Positions 42,737 through 54,655 are shown, numbered from the stretch's first letter. The stretch is DNA of 64,000 nt from Prorocentrum cordatum (GCA_963575745.1 CAUYUJ010015021.1:203501-267500); one strand, 5' to 3'. Numbers and translations: made by a program. The notes: generated from the sequence alone by a model not told the origin.

Positions 42737-42899
42737 GACAGGCCGCGGCTCTTCGCACTGCCCCCCGGCGGTCGCGCGCTCGCTGTGCGACCGGCTGCTG
42801 GGGCTCTGCGGCGGCGCCGCGCGCCTGCAGGCGAGGCAGCTGGCGTCCTCCGTGTGGGCGCTGGCGACACTCAGGACGCCGGACATTTCTCTCCTGACG
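42737..42899 (+). CDS. OPR/TBC2-like repeat exon
   Basis: The frame codes 'SLCDRLLGLCGGAARLQARQ' and 'LASSVWALATLRTPDISLLT'. The 'LQARQLASSVWALATL' segment is the diagnostic repeat ('xPQELANTLWALAxL') with the central Trp. The acceptor is a strong C-tract plus GCAG ending at 42,736. The donor is GTGTGT, starting at 42,900 immediately after codon ACG, so the exon is 163 bp and ends in phase 0. It would need an upstream exon ending with two bases over, which the 37.9 kb exon does not give, so an exon in between is missing or unseen. Confidence 0.7.
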
Positions 42900-42966
42900 G
42901 TGTGTGTGTGAGTGTGTGTGAGAGTGTGTGTGTGTGTTGATTATGTATATTGTTGTTTTCTCGTTT

Positions 42967-43007
<41 letters not shown>

Positions 43008-43445
43008 ATATAAATATGTGTATATAAACACACACATACATACATATATGCATACACACATACATACATACATACATACATGCATGCATGCATGCATGCA
43101 TACATACATACATACACACATACATACAGACATACATACATACATACATGCATGCATGCATGCATACATACATACATACATACATACAAACATACATACA
43201 TATATATATATATGTATACAAACATATATATATATCTTTCACAGTCGAAGAACATGGCGAAAAGGAGGAGCATAAGAAGACGAGGAGGGAGTAAGGTGAA
43301 GCAGGTCTGCCTCTCCTTGTTGCTTGCTCTCTGTCTGTTTCCTTTCCACGGTCGAAGAACATGTATAGCAGGAGGAGCATGACAAGACGAGGAGGGAGTA
43401 CGACGATGGAGTTGTGCCTCTCTCTTTTGCTTGCTCTCTCTCTCT
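42900..43445. repeat. Simple repeats (TG, CT, CATA/CATG, TA) and a 107-bp direct repeat
   Basis: TG at 42,900-42,940, CT at 42,966-43,006, and (CATA)n with GCATGCAT blocks at 43,028-43,225. AGTCGAAGAACATG at 43,243 and GGTCGAAGAACATG at 43,350 then begin two diverged copies of a 107-bp unit ending in CTTGCTCTCT. Confidence 0.9.
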
Positions 43446-44439
43446 CTCTCGTCGTTGGGTCTTTGAGTGTGCCGGTGCTCCGTCCCCCTTCCCAATGTGG
43501 GGTGGTGTTGCGGTGCCATAGTGGTCCTCGTCCTCGTCTTCATCGTCGTCGTCGACCCCCCCCCGGTCCCATCGGGGGGGCGGGCGGGGCGCCCGCCGCA
43601 GGGCCCCGAAGTCGATCCGATTTGGAGGGGGGGGAGCCCGCGACCCGGGCTTGTCGTCTGCTCTTCCTGGTGCTGTGCGCCGGTTTCTTTGTCCCTTCGG
43701 CGGGTCGGATCCCCACCTCGGAGGGCGGGCCGGTGGGAGTGGGCACGGGGATCGGCTAGGCGATACTGAGAACAGGGAAGAATCGCATAGCCATGCAGTT
43801 TTGGAAGCCTGCGCAGATCTCTTAGATCGGCGCCGGGCCCCCCTGGCGGCGCCTCTGGCGCCGCCCCTGGCGCGCCCCGCGCGCCTGGGAGAGGGGGGTA
43901 TGTGTTTCGTGCTCCGAATAGCATTTCGCGAGAGGGTTCAAATGCTGGTGCCAGGAATCGAATTCCAGAAGAGTCCCGCAGGTATGACGGGGAGCCCTGG
44001 ACCGCCTTGGTCCGGCAGCCGTACCGCATGAGACGTCCAACTCGTTCAGGCATCCCCTCTCGCTTCAATGCGGGCCAGATGGTCGGTCTGGACGGCCGCG
44101 ATCCGGTGTTCGGTTCGCGCTAAGGTGCACATGGCCGTGCTTCGACCCCTGCTCCTCGACCCGCCACTTCTCCTGCGTTGGCATTCGGATGCTTTTCTGG
44201 GGTAGGTGTTGCTTTTTGTTTTCCTCTCTCTCTCTCACGAAGAAGGAGAAGGAGCATAACAGTAACACACGCGTAACAAAAAAACACAATCATGATCATT
44301 ATCCCACACAGGCGCATCGCCACACACGTTTTGAGGTCCGCGCGGGATTCCTGGAGCGGCACTTGGGGCCCCCCCTGGAGGCGCCTCCGCCAAGAAATCG
44401 GCATTGACCTCGGAAAGTGTATGTTTATGCCGATTTCTC
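43446..44439. other. Unassigned; one coding-like frame at 43,902-44,123
   Basis: 43,830-43,895 is strongly self-complementary GC-rich DNA (CTGGCGGCGCC, GGCGCGCC). The frame 43,902-44,123 (73 codons) has 'EESRRYDGEPWTALVRQPYR' and 'NAGQMVGLDGRDPVFGSR' with a normal amino-acid mix, so it may be an exon. I recognise no family. Confidence 0.3.
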
Positions 44440-44632
44440 CCTCCCTCTCTCTCTTTCTCTCGCTGTCTTTCTCTCTCTCTCTCTTCCTTTTTTTTTTCGC
44501 GCTCTCTCTCTCTCTCTTTCTCTCTCTCCCTCTCTCTCTCTCTCTTCCTTTCTCTGTCCCTTTCTCTTTCTCTTTCCTTTTTTTTTTCTCTCTCTCTCTC
44601 TATCTCTCTCTCTCTCGTTCGTTCTGATTCCC
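44440..44632. repeat. (CT)n microsatellite complex
   Basis: CTCTCT with CCT, TTT and CGC interruptions; a G10-plus run follows at 44,633-44,646. Confidence 0.95.
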
Positions 44633-45099
44633 GGGGGGGGGGGGGGCTCGAGCGCGCCCTTTTTGGCAATCGTGCCCGCCACGCCCCACTCCCCAGGCCC
44701 GCGCCCGCGTTTCGGGCTAGGCCGCCAGTCTTGCCTCTGCGACAGCGCGTTCGCGTTCTCCTGCTTTGCATCGGCGTTTGCGGCGGCGTCGGAATCAGGC
44801 ACGGGATTTACTACAACGGACGGTTGCCGGAGAGTTGCAGCAGAAGCTCCACGGGGCCACGTTGATGGTAGGGGATGCCCGCGAACGAGCGAGCTTCGTC
44901 GAGGGGCCCGCCGAAGTCCACAGGGCTGCATAAAGATCCCCGATTGGCGTGCGTGGCCGCGCGCCAATGTGGGGTTCAGAACAATGTTGCTTTCATTCGC
45001 AATTCGACCCGATACAGGCGTGACAGAACAGGGAAGCCTGATCCCAACTTCGTGCCACGGACTTCAGGGGCTAAGTCACCTAGGGCACGCAGCAACGGA

Positions 45100-45610
45100 G
45101 CCGACAACCGTGCAGCTGCAGCCTCGGGACAGCCACCCACCACCGAGAACGAGCCAATACCAACTGAAGGTGCAGCTCGAACACGGAAGGCCTTGGCAAC
45201 ACTATGCAAGCTGGGGTTGGTCGACGCATCAGCGGTGGAGGCAGGTGTTGGCACAAGCTAAGCAGGTTCTTCACAGAGCCTGCGAACTCCATACGGTATC
45301 CTACGGCCGAGGGAAAAGAATCACGAATTTCAGGAAGTTGGATATGCATTATCAGACTTGCAGGCGGAGCTATCCAATAAGAAGAATATATTGGACACGG
45401 CCGCGCCAGAGCACACGCATATTGCTAATGAGGTTCACTTGGCACGAAGTGCAGTTTTCTCACCGACGGCTGGGGCAAGCAGTGCGAAGTGGCACACGGT
45501 CGTCGGACGAATGGAAACATGATTCAATTCTTCCCCAGATGTTCTCACGGCTGGCAGCGCCAACGCCCTCATTCAATCTATGTTCACCCACTTCAAGGTT
45601 TCGCAGTAGG
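45100..45610 (+). pseudogene. ORF1-like segment of the decayed LINE
   Basis: In one frame, through stops at 45,259 and 45,520: 'AARTRKALATLCKLGLVDA', 'QEVGYALSDLQAELSNKKN', 'TAAPEHTHIANEVHLARSA', 'TAGSANALIQSMFTHF'. The charged helical text resembles the coiled-coil region before the RT in these elements, but there is no decisive motif, and position relative to the RT remnant is the main support. Confidence 0.4.
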
Positions 45611-47220
45611 TATTACAGGCAGGGGCGGTGGGTTTAGCAGCCGCAGCGACGATCACCTTTCGGTCTGAGCGATTTGCCTATGCCGCGGCAGGCGCCGCGC
45701 CAATAATTAATTCAGCAGCACCGACACCAGCACCATCGACTCTTGGGATTTTATTGCGTAGTTGACCATATCCACAAGCAAGTGACCATCCTGGCGAGGA
45801 TGGCATGGCGGACGACTGATATGATATGTGCTACTGATACCATGGTTGGGGTTGCTCGCTCCCGGCGGGCGCCCAGGCGACCACAACGCAAGTCATTGCG
45901 CATGGTTGCTTCCAACGACTAATCCGGGCCGCGCGTGCGAGACTCCCTGGGAGAGGGAGCACACGAGGCTTCGATCGTGGCGGCGCACAGATTACATTTA
46001 CGTAGTGATGACCAGTTCTTTGCAGAAGATTGGAGTCGTTTGCACGGCTGAGAGTTATTAGAAACGAGCTGCATCAAGACGCCACCAGGCAAACTCATGG
46101 CAGGGGCGGCGTTCATTGTTAAACAAGAATAGGCACCACAGTTTATGATTCATTCGGTGGTGTGACGGATCACGTTGTGGTGCCTTTTTGGCGCGCGGCC
46201 GATCGCATTCACGCAGGGTTTCGCGGTGGGCTTATGGCAGGTCCCAGCGCTGAAGCCCAAGGCTCTCCGAGCTTTCTCCATCTAGGCTGCTCGCGCATTC
46301 AGTCGCGAGGATGCCCTCTCGGCGGGCGAGGGCGAGTCCTGCGCTATTCCCCGCGGTAGCCTTGGGTTCAGGGGGACTTGTGGGATGGCTGCGGATGCTT
46401 AGCTTGAGGTGAGATCAGATGCGCGACGGCAGGGCAGACTAGATGGACCGCGTAGTCATTCGCGTCGAGGCGTTGGGCCCTGACTACTTCCAGCTTTCGA
46501 CGTCGGCGATCCCATGAAGCGCGTGGGACGAGTTCAGCAGGTGCAATATCGTCGCTCGACGTCTGGAGGTGCAGGCGTCTTTCGAATGCCCGCCCCCACC
46601 CATGAGCCACGGCCACTTGTGCCACTCAGCATGGGCACATCCCAGAGGATCCACGCGCCGCCGTCTGGAACCCTTTGGTCTCCAGTCCATCCTTGCGCGG
46701 TCGAACCTCGTGCATGGCAGGCGCCCTGAGCGACCAATTTGCGCGCGCGGCCGTTCATTTGCCCGTTTGCAGTTTCGCGTGCCCTTCCAGCTGCCAAGCT
46801 CTTTTCTTTGGGGCCCTCGCTGACGCAAGGGGTCGGCGCGCAGGGGCCGTCGAACATGCGTTGGCCCCATAAATGGGGAATGGGGCATCATCGAGCGGCT
46901 GAGGGGCCCCCCCAACAGCAGACCGAAACGCGTGCGCTTTTTTACCGAGCCGCCATTCTATCTCAAGTATCCGCTGCGCTTGGGCCCTCGAGCTGCGCGG
47001 GCGACGTGGCTGAAGCGCAGCGGGGCCATGGGTAAGGCGCGTGGGATGTGGCCCCCGTGGAGTCCGAGCTTGACGACGATTTCTGCAGAGGCCTCGTTAG
47101 GTTTTCGCCGCGGGCGCACCGCTGCCTCCTCGGGGGATTGGCCACCTGAGGCGCTCCGCTAAGTCCTTCCCCAGCCGTGGGGCGGCGGGGGCGTGCGCCC
47201 TCAGGCCCCGTCACTGGGCC

Positions 47221-48175
47221 ATGGCCTCCAACGAGGCCATGCAATTTTTGGGGCACTTTCTCCATCCATATGAACCGTCGGCGGCGCGGCACGCCATGGC
47301 GCCCCACGTCCACATCGTGCTCTTGGGCAGACCGGCAGGCGGATGCAGACCGATCGCAACGTTGCCATCGCTGCTCGGGCTTTCCGTCCGCGCGTGACTC
47401 GACCACGTCCGAATGTTGGCTTCCTCTCCTGGGAGGTCTTTCTTAGCGCTATGCAAGGGCAAGGCGACCGCCGTCACCGGCGATGCCCCGGCATTTCCCC
47501 ATGGAGAGGCGCTCGGAAAGGCCCGGCGGGGCCCCGCCGACCAGGTCGCGATCCAGGGCGCGGTGGATCTAGAGACGCGTTTCGGTCGAGGGCCCTGGCG
47601 CGAGATTGTGGCCGCTGCGGCCCGATGCGGGCCCTCGCCGCCGCCCCCACTCCTGGCTACGCGCGCGAATCGAGCTGCGCGCCACCTCTCGCTTTTTATA
47701 TTTTTCACATTGAAAATCAGTGGTCGTTGCCGCGAGGGGCTTGCAGCTGGGGGGCGTGCTAGCCGCGTTCGTGCCCCAACTTGTCCTGGTCGCGGCCACT
47801 GGCGGCCTTCGCGCCGGCGTTCGCCCCGTCGTTCGGCGCGCGCGCGCGCGATTCAATGGCCCGGCCATTGCCGTGATTGTGCCCCTCGCGGGCGAGGTTG
47901 AGCATGCGTGCGCGGCGCTGCCAGCGCGAGCAGATGCCTCGGGCCTCGGGCCCACTCGGTCTCACCCCAGCGAAGCACAATGTGACAGTCAAGGGCATGC
48001 CGTTCATCAGTTGCGACGCGTGCGCAAGGCCGGCGCCCCTGGCGCCCGAGCAGTTGTCGTTGTCGGCTGCATTGGAATCGGGGTAGCAGGGGGCAGACCA
48101 TTGCGGCGCAAGCGCCTGCGCGAGGGCGTCAGCAGGGCGCTCGAGAGACCCCCGCGTTGACAGGTTGCGAAACGA
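47221..48175 (+). pseudogene. Reverse transcriptase remnant
   Basis: From 47,221: 'ASNEAMQFLGHFLHP', 'HVHIVLLGRPAGGCRPIATL' (the fingers motif 'hhhLxKPxGxxRPIxLL'), an in-frame TGA at 47,395, then 'LDHVRMLASSPGRSFLALCK', 'GKATAV' and motif A in 'DQVAIQGAVDLETRF' (Asp codon 47,566). A frame change follows near 47,720: 'RGLQLGGVLAAFVPQLVLV' resembles the motif B region, and 'VAGGRPLRRKRLREGVSRAL' (48,085-48,145) resembles the basic segment after the palm. No YxDD box can be read. The stop replaces what is usually an Arg codon (CGA to TGA). Confidence 0.65.
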
Positions 48176-49269
48176 GTTGGGCCAATGCATGGGCGTTCCG
48201 CACCGACGGCCTCGCCCCTCGGCCATGCCCCGCGGCCGCGCGGCCCACGGGGCCCCGCCGATAGATACTGGTTGCAGTAACAAGGGCCGCCGCACAGTCT
48301 GAGTGGTGCGAGCAAGGCGCGGCTATTCTGTTGACGCGCATGCAGGGGGGAACTGCGCGTTCTCCACACGCTCGTGCACGTCGAGAGCCAATATCTCAGT
48401 GGTCTCAGCTTGCTCGGGACAGCTCCCAGCAGGAGCTTCTGCACCAAGCTTGGCAGAGCAACGCCGTGAAGTTTCGCGCCTTTCGCAATCCCTAGGCTCC
48501 TGTTTCAGGGCCGTGCGGGTCGACTTTTCTGGGTTCAAAGAATATTCGGTGGTCATGTTCCTCGGCTTTCGCGCTGTCCACTGATCAAGCTTTCGCCTTC
48601 GACGGTCGGGGCGTGATTCTGCTGTCGATTCGCGAACATGCCCCAACTTCGTCTGCCAGAACGCAGCGGGCTTCTTAACAGAGAAAACCCGACGGGGCCC
48701 CGAGCTCCACGTGACCCCGCGGTTCCAAAAAAAACAATTGCATTGAGCCAGCAATCGACATGCTATTGAGGGTCAAGCAGACTGAACCCGAGCCTGGCGA
48801 TGGCCACGACGACCCCGCGCAGACTAGGAAACTAGCGCGGCGAAGCCGTGGGCGCTCAAGCCTAGGGAAGGAGCTATCTTGGGCGGTCTGGTCACGTGCG
48901 CCACAGGGCCCCCAGTGCGGCTACCCCGGCACGGGTGCATGGGTGGCACGACTTGCCAAATACGTGGAATCCCGCGGTGCACAACCCATCGCGTTGGTTG
49001 GGAATGTGGCACGGCGCGACGGTATGATTTTGATGGCAACGGTTGTCACATTATGACAGGCCTACTTACTGAAGTTGGTTTCCACATCACGGTCAATGAT
49101 CGAGCTGCTTCCAAGGCTCACCTGCATGGCCCAGAGATTGCTCAAGCGCGTCCGAAGAAGCCGGAATCATCCCGGTTATGGGCACGTGGTTCTCGTCCGC
49201 GCGCATCATTCTTGCAGCTGCTGCCACTCCGGGATGATGCAGTATGGCGCGCTCAGCATGGTGGCGCTC

Positions 49270-49725
49270 CCGCGGCGACAGGTGGTATATACACGGGCGG
49301 TCACGCAGGCGATTTTGGCACTGGCTTGGGGCGGCCCAGGCTGGATGGGGCTTCGCGCAGGTCGGTGACAGGACAATTCTATTGGTTGTGTACGGAGCGC
49401 TGCCAGGATCGATGCCATCATCGCCCCGAGCTGAGTTATGCGCCTGTGCCCAAGTTTTGCGGGTTGCAGTAGTGCCGTACCAGTGTACGCGAGTCACATA
49501 GACCTGGCCTCTGATGCACCACGGCCGCAGGCTGAAATCTTGAAGGACATGTGGCGGCGGATTGATGACCACTGTGGTTGGACTGGAAAGGTGCATGCGG
49601 CGTCTGTGGCTGGGCACCTGGCAGGGAAGGGTCAACCTGCGCGTGGCAATTATTTTGCTTGCCTGGGTCGCGACTGGCATGCCGTGCGATCGGAGGCCAA
49701 ACAGATGAAATGTGGATTGCTGGCT
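49270..49725 (+). pseudogene. RNase H remnant of the decayed LINE
   Basis: Three frames carry successive parts. 'GGIYTGGHAGDFGTGL' matches the first strand of RNase H (Y-T-D-G-S), with the first catalytic Asp replaced by Gly. 'AGWGFAQVGDRTILLVVYGA' and 'SSPRAELCACAQVLRVAVVP' hold the second catalytic residue (Glu, codon 49,433). 'DMWRRIDDHCGW', 'VHAASVAGHLAGKGQ' and 'LGRDWHAVRSEAKQM' align with the basic helix and the last D-x-x-x-N-x-x-A-D helix. Two frame changes and the lost Asp show it is dead. Confidence 0.7.
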
Positions 49726-52039
49726 GCTTGCAGAGTATTCCGATGGCATGTGGCGTCTCGTGCTGCTTCCATGGGTCACCCGATTGTTCCGCCCAAGAAT
49801 CGACGCGCCACGCCTGAGGCTGAGGCTCGAGCTCGTTCGCCCGACCCGGGCAATCGTGCCGCGCAGCACGCACTATAGTCACGTGAGCGAGGCTGGCGGC
49901 GCGCACGGTGCGGTAAGATGGCGCGCGCGGACAGGTCGGGCAAGAAGTTGGCCAGGCAGACTCACAGTCCCGCGAGCCTGCGCCCCGTGAGCTTATGGAC
50001 AATCTGAACAGGACCCGCCCTCCATCCCTGAAGCTCCTGCAGACGTTTCGAACGAATGTGCGCGGCGCCAGGGCGAGAACCACATTTTGAAGAAGGACCC
50101 GCCCCCCGTGCTTGACACTTCTGCAGATCCAGGGGTGCGATCGATGCCTCGCTGGCCCGCGGCTCGGTGCGATCAGTGACTCCGTGGCCCGCGAGGCCCG
50201 CGAATCTTCCAGGGGTGCGATCGATGCCTCGCTGCCAGCTGCTGCGGCTGGCACTGGCGCGCGAGGCGGCGGTCCGTCGTCGCTTCGCTTCCGGGAGGGG
50301 TGAGCGCGAAGAGGCCTCGTCTAGGCGCGGCGCCGCGGCACGGGCAGTTTCTGAATCTGCGCCCTGCGAAGGTAGGCCGAGGAGCCGACGCAGCTCGACG
50401 CGAGGATGCTCCCAGGACGGGATGGGGGCTGTCGTCTCGCCGTCGCCTCGCTGGGAGGGGGTGGGTTCTTCTACCGCCCGGCGGCGGCGGAGGTCTCCTT
50501 CGCCTGTGATCAAGTATGTATGGCCCCAAGTGGGCCCAGAAGAAGCTGGCGCTCGCGCCCATGTTGCTTTCGCCTCTCCGCCCAGCAGGCCAGCCCGTGA
50601 CGCGGCTCATATGTTCGAGCGCAGCGCGCAGGCTGCCCGCATCTGTCACCTGGGGAGCCCCCGGCGCCCCGGCCACAGCGCAGGAGAGATCAATGGGTCA
50701 AGGTCAGAAGCGATGCCAATGCTGCGCGCGCCGTGCCTGCGCAGCCCCTTCTTGCTTCTGGGGATGCGCCGCCGATTTCGGCGCGTGGTCGCCCGCTGCA
50801 TGTTTCGCCCATGCAATTTTTGGTTCGGATGAAGTGTGGTGGGGCCACCGCTGGGGGAGCGTTGACGCTTCTCGAGGTTGGCTGCCCTCCGCCTCCATAT
50901 CTGTCTCGCCCAGCCTTCCACATTGATCGCGTGGATAAGCGGAAGCACCCCCCCGACAAGCGAGGGCTGGAACCCACGCAGCAAGTCAGGATTTTCAGAG
51001 TTGACGGCCCTGTGATTCATTCGCTCGGACTCTTAGCCGTTCTTACATCTCGCTGAAGTCCTACTTGATGTTGATCGTCAATTTCGCTGTTTGCACGATC
51101 CTTGCGCGCTGCTCGCGTCGTGGTGCTTCCGTACCTCCACTGGATATTTTCTTGTGACGGTGCGTTTTCCGATGGGAGCTGCGTTGGCGAGCTGCATTTT
51201 GAGACGCGCCGAACAGCGCAAGTCCATAGTTTGACCGACCGGCTTAATCGGAAGGGGTTTGAGTTTCCGCCGCGAGACGGCAGGTCGCCCTGGTTTGCCC
51301 CCTCCCCGCGCCGCCCCCCGCCCCTGGGTGCAGAGGCACCCCCAGAGCGCTGTGCGGGAGCGCTGGGCCGATTCGGAATGATCTCCCAAGGTTCCCACTC
51401 GACCCTGCTCAATGCTAGCGCGATTCCGATTCCGAGTTCGCCCGGTCCGGCGCGGGGCCGATCCGACGTGGCAGCCGATTTTCATGTGGTTTCTTTTTGT
51501 TCGATCTACCCCCGACCTCGCAGCGCAGAGATGTGACATGTTTGTGCGGCGAGGATCGGGCTTCCAGCATCTGCCGTGAGAGGCCAGGTCAGGCTGGCTC
51601 GCACCCTCCCCAGACCCGTGGTGCAGAGCCGGATGGGCCAAGCCAGCGCCGTGCGCAGGCATCACATTCTTGCGCGATGGGGATCCTGGGCTAGCGCATC
51701 CGCCCCGAGGCACAAGGTCGCCACGTTTCGCCTCGCGTGTTCAAAGCGGAGCGTTGTCGGAAGACACGGGGAAGAGATCCGCGATATATGATTTGGGAGA
51801 TGGTGAAAGGCCCTCAACGCAAGCCCCACCGAATAGGAACATCGTCAGGCGATGGCCACCTGATCACATCAGTAGTTGCAGCAGTATACTGTAGGAGTCT
51901 GTCGTAGCATCCGTGTCACCAGCTCCTTCACATGAGCCCTTACAGGACGTTGGGTACACGTCAGTACTACAACCCCTGGTCACGAATATGGCGATCGCAT
52001 CGTCAAGCGCTAATGGCTCAACGTGCGCGTGTGCGTGTC
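49726..52039. other. No gene recognised; 85-bp direct repeat near 50,128/50,213
   Basis: TCCAGGGGTGCGATCGATGC occurs at about 50,128 and 50,213. The remainder is GC-rich with long shadow frames and may include the 3' end of the decayed LINE. No domain seen. Confidence 0.4.
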
Positions 52040-52235
<196 letters not shown>

Positions 52236-52740
52236 CGTTGATGGTGATAGTCTGTTCGAATATTGCGACCATTCTGCCATATCCCAGCATATCTTCAATG
52301 AAACAGGAGGAGGCCCAGTTCTGCAGGAATGTGGCACGAATTTCGTAGGACCTCATCTTCAGCCGTTCCATTCATGCCGTTCTGACCGCTGGCTGTCGCC
52401 AGCGACCCCCGCACAACGCGAAGCGCCATCACCGAGAAAACGAAGCGGCCTCAAGGTGTGAGCAGTCCTTGATCGCAGCATCGTCGGGCGTTGAACAACC
52501 GGTTCATGATGAGGGCAGGAGGAGGAGGAGGAGGAGGAGGAGGACGAGGAGGAAAAAGAAAAAAACACGGATAAGGGAGGATAAGGGAGGGGGCGCATAG
52601 GAGGAGGAAAACAAAGGAGGAAGAGGAGGAACACAGAGGATGAATAGGAGGTGGAGGAGGAGGAGGACGAGGAGGACGAGGAGGACGAAAAGGGAGGGCG
52701 ATGGGCCATCGTGTGAGCCAGCCTTTCTGCGCCCCGCGCA
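52236..52740. repeat. Intron-like spacer with a (GGA)n tract (52,505-52,690)
   Basis: 52,236-52,500 is unique sequence without a recognised gene. GGAGGA with AAAAAG interruptions follows, up to the next exon. Confidence 0.7.
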
Positions 52741-52956
52741 TTGGCCGACGGAGCTTTGTTGCGAGCCGTGGACTTCAACCCACAGGACTGCGCGAACACC
52801 CTCTGGGCCGTGGCCGCCGCCCGGGCGGAGCACCCCGCGCTCGTCCAGGCCCTCTGCGCGACGGCCGCGGCGAAGCTGCGGCGCTTCCGGCCGCAGGAGT
52901 GCGCCAACGCCGTCTGGGCGGTCGCAGCGCTCCGGGCACAGGAGCCCGGGCCTCTT
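52741..52956 (+). CDS. OPR/TBC2-like exon with two repeats
   Basis: Codes 'GALLRAVDFNPQDCANTLWA', 'VAAARAEHPALVQALCATAA', 'AKLRRFRPQECANAVWAVAA', 'LRAQEPGPL'. Two complete repeats, each 'F-x-P-Q-D/E-C-A-N-x-x-W-A-V-A-A', are ~36 residues apart. The Cys in place of Leu before Ala-Asn occurs in both, suggesting that one unit was duplicated. No ATG starts the segment and a TAG (52,957) ends it, so it is an internal exon whose borders lie within these limits; I cannot pick the splice sites with confidence. Same strand and family as the exons at 42.7 and 53.6 kb. Confidence 0.75.
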
Positions 52957-53319
52957 TAGCTGCCTCGGTACGTCCGTTTTGAAACGCAGCATGTCCACTG
53001 TTCAAGACGTCCGTGGCGATACGTTTGCCGGTTGGTTCGGCGTGCTGGCCCAGGTCCTGGCGAAGGCATCGTGCCGGGCAGAAGCTTTCAGCCTGCGTGC
53101 TGAGCTCCGAGTCCACCCGCTGCGCGTTGCGTGCTGCGCCTTTTGGGGCAGCTCTAGGTCGGGGCAGGCCCGGGGCGAGGACAGGTCGTCCGCAGGGCGT
53201 GCTGGACTGGGGTGCTCTCGGGGTGTCCGCGGGCGCTCTGGAGCGGCCACGGCGCCGCCCCGTATGCCTCCCCCAGACCCGCTGGCTCTCGGAGATTCAC
53301 GGCCTACGCACTGTTCATT
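52957..53319. other. Presumed intron, no feature
   Basis: Frames are open, but no repeat unit of the OPR type and no other domain is seen. Confidence 0.45.
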
Positions 53320-53515
53320 CCTAATTATTCGAAGTTTTTGGATCTTTGTTGGGGGCCAAGATCCTTTCATTTCTGAGTGTTCTATCCTGGGCCTCTTCCT
53401 AGCCACTAGGGGGCCAGGAACAATTAGAGACGAGCACAGGTGGAAATGAGCACGATAAACCAGAACGACGTGTCTCTTCATCCGGATGTAGCTCTGTCTT
53501 GCCTCCATTGCCCAA
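53320..53515. repeat. Dispersed repeat ii, second copy, in the intron before an OPR exon
   Basis: Nearly base-for-base match to 31,105-31,305: CCAAGATCCTTTCATTTCT, CTATCCTGGGCCTCTTCCT, GGAAATGAGCACGAT, CTTCATCCGGATGTA. Confidence 0.85.
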
Positions 53516-53591
53516 TCTCTTCTGTCATGCTTTCTTATCCGGGCGAGAGGGGTCTATCCTCATCCGAGGTTGTTCCCTGCCTGCGTCTCAG

Positions 53592-53935
53592 GAGCCGCAG
53601 TTCTCGCAGCGGGCCTTCGGGGCGCTCTGCGGAGGCGCCCCGCAGCTGAAACCGCAGGAGTTGGCGAATACGCTGTGGGCGCTGGCTGCGCTGAGCGACG
53701 CTGGCGTCGCTGGCCTCCACGGCGGTGCCCTTCTCATCGCGGTATCGGCCAGAGCTCCGCAGCTCAAGCCGCAGGAGATTTCCAGCACTCTCTGGGCGCT
53801 GGCGAAGCTGGCGGACGACGCTCGCTGGACCTCAGCGGGCGGGGCCACTCGAGAGGGTGGCACTGTTGGCCCAGCGTTTCCTCGAGGTGTCTGCCCCAGG
53901 CGAGGACGTTCAAGCCCTTTCCTACCTCACCGGGA
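53592..53935 (+). CDS. OPR/TBC2-like exon with two repeats and a frame change
   Basis: The acceptor is very good: TTGTTCCCTGCCTGCGTCTCAG ends at 53,591, and codon GAG begins at once in phase 0. The frame codes 'FSQRAFGALCGGAPQLKPQE', 'LANTLWALAALSDAG', then 'AVSARAPQLKPQEISSTLWA' and 'LAKLADDARW'. Near 53,840 (GCGGGCGGGGCC) the next-phase frame takes over with 'PLERVALLAQRFLEVSAPGE', which is the expected continuation of this family, so one extra base has appeared in a G-rich run: a real frameshift or a sequence error. The two repeats are ~40 residues apart. No donor was fixed; the CTTGG-type intron repeats begin by 54,005. Confidence 0.75.
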
Positions 53936-54655
53936 GCCAGTTCCATGGCTTGGGAGTCCCGAGGGGGAGGCCTTCGGCCCATCCCGCCTCCACGGTCCTG
54001 GGTTGTGGCCCAGATGCATGTTTCCTTGGGGGTCTCTGGGGCGCCTCGTGCGTGCCTCCAGGGGGCCTCGTGCTTGCGTGCGTGCCTCGTGCGTGCGTGC
54101 GTGCGTGCCTCCTCGCACGAGGCCCCCGAGCGCCTCTCGGGGGCCTCGTGCGTGCCTCCTGGGGGTATCTGGGGACTCTTGGGTCCATATGGGGGCTTCC
54201 AGCGGTCCACCGGTGGCGCCCGTCTTGTGGCACCTCTTGGGGCCGTCTTGGGAGCCTCCAGAGCCCCTGTTCGGAGTCTCGGCGGCCGCCTGGGGGCCAT
54301 GCTGGAGGCCTCTTGGGCCGTCGTGGGCGCTCTGGAGCCCTCTTCGGCCCTCGTGGGCCTCTGAAGCCCTTGTGGGCGCGCTTAAGCCCTATTGCGCCCT
54401 CGTGGGCGCTCTTGAGCCCTCTTGGGCCTTCGTGGGCGCTCTTGAGCCCTGTTGCGCCCCCGTGGGCGCTCTTGGGCCCTCTTGGGCCTTCGTGGGCCTC
54501 GTGGGCCCTCGTGGGCGAGAGGGCTGAGATCACGTCAGCCTGTTGGTGCGCGCGTTTTTGCGAAACGCATGGGGCCAGGCGGGGTCCGACCTCCTCCTCC
54601 TCCTCCTCCTCCTCCTTCTCCTCCTCCTCCTCCTCCTCCTCCTCCTCCTCCTCCC
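53936..54655. repeat. GGGCGCTCTTGAGCCC-type tandem repeats and a (CTC)n tract
   Basis: 54,005-54,520: degenerate units of GGGCCTCGTGGG and GTGGGCGCTCTTGAGCCCT. 54,593-54,652: (CTC)n. GGCCTTCGGCCCATCCCGCC near 53,970 also occurs near 30,790. Confidence 0.85.

Larger units (their letters stand above)
44870..49880 (+). mobile_element. Second, heavily decayed LINE-like retroelement (RT + RNase H)
   Basis: Three protein remnants in the expected 5'-3' order lie on the + strand: a helical ORF1-like segment (45.1-45.6 kb), RT fingers/palm (47.2-48.2 kb) and RNase H (49.27-49.72 kb). Stops and frameshifts interrupt each one. The RT is of a different type from the element at 3.9-9.8 kb ('GGCRPIATLPSLL', 'DQVAIQGAVDLETRF'). 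The endonuclease expected at 45.7-47.2 kb cannot be recognised. It lies between OPR exons, so it probably sits in an intron. Confidence 0.65.

Noticed and set aside
43930-43975. GGTTCAAATG and ATCGAATTCC as a tRNA T-arm
   Set aside because: No matching acceptor, D-arm or anticodon stem can be folded around it.
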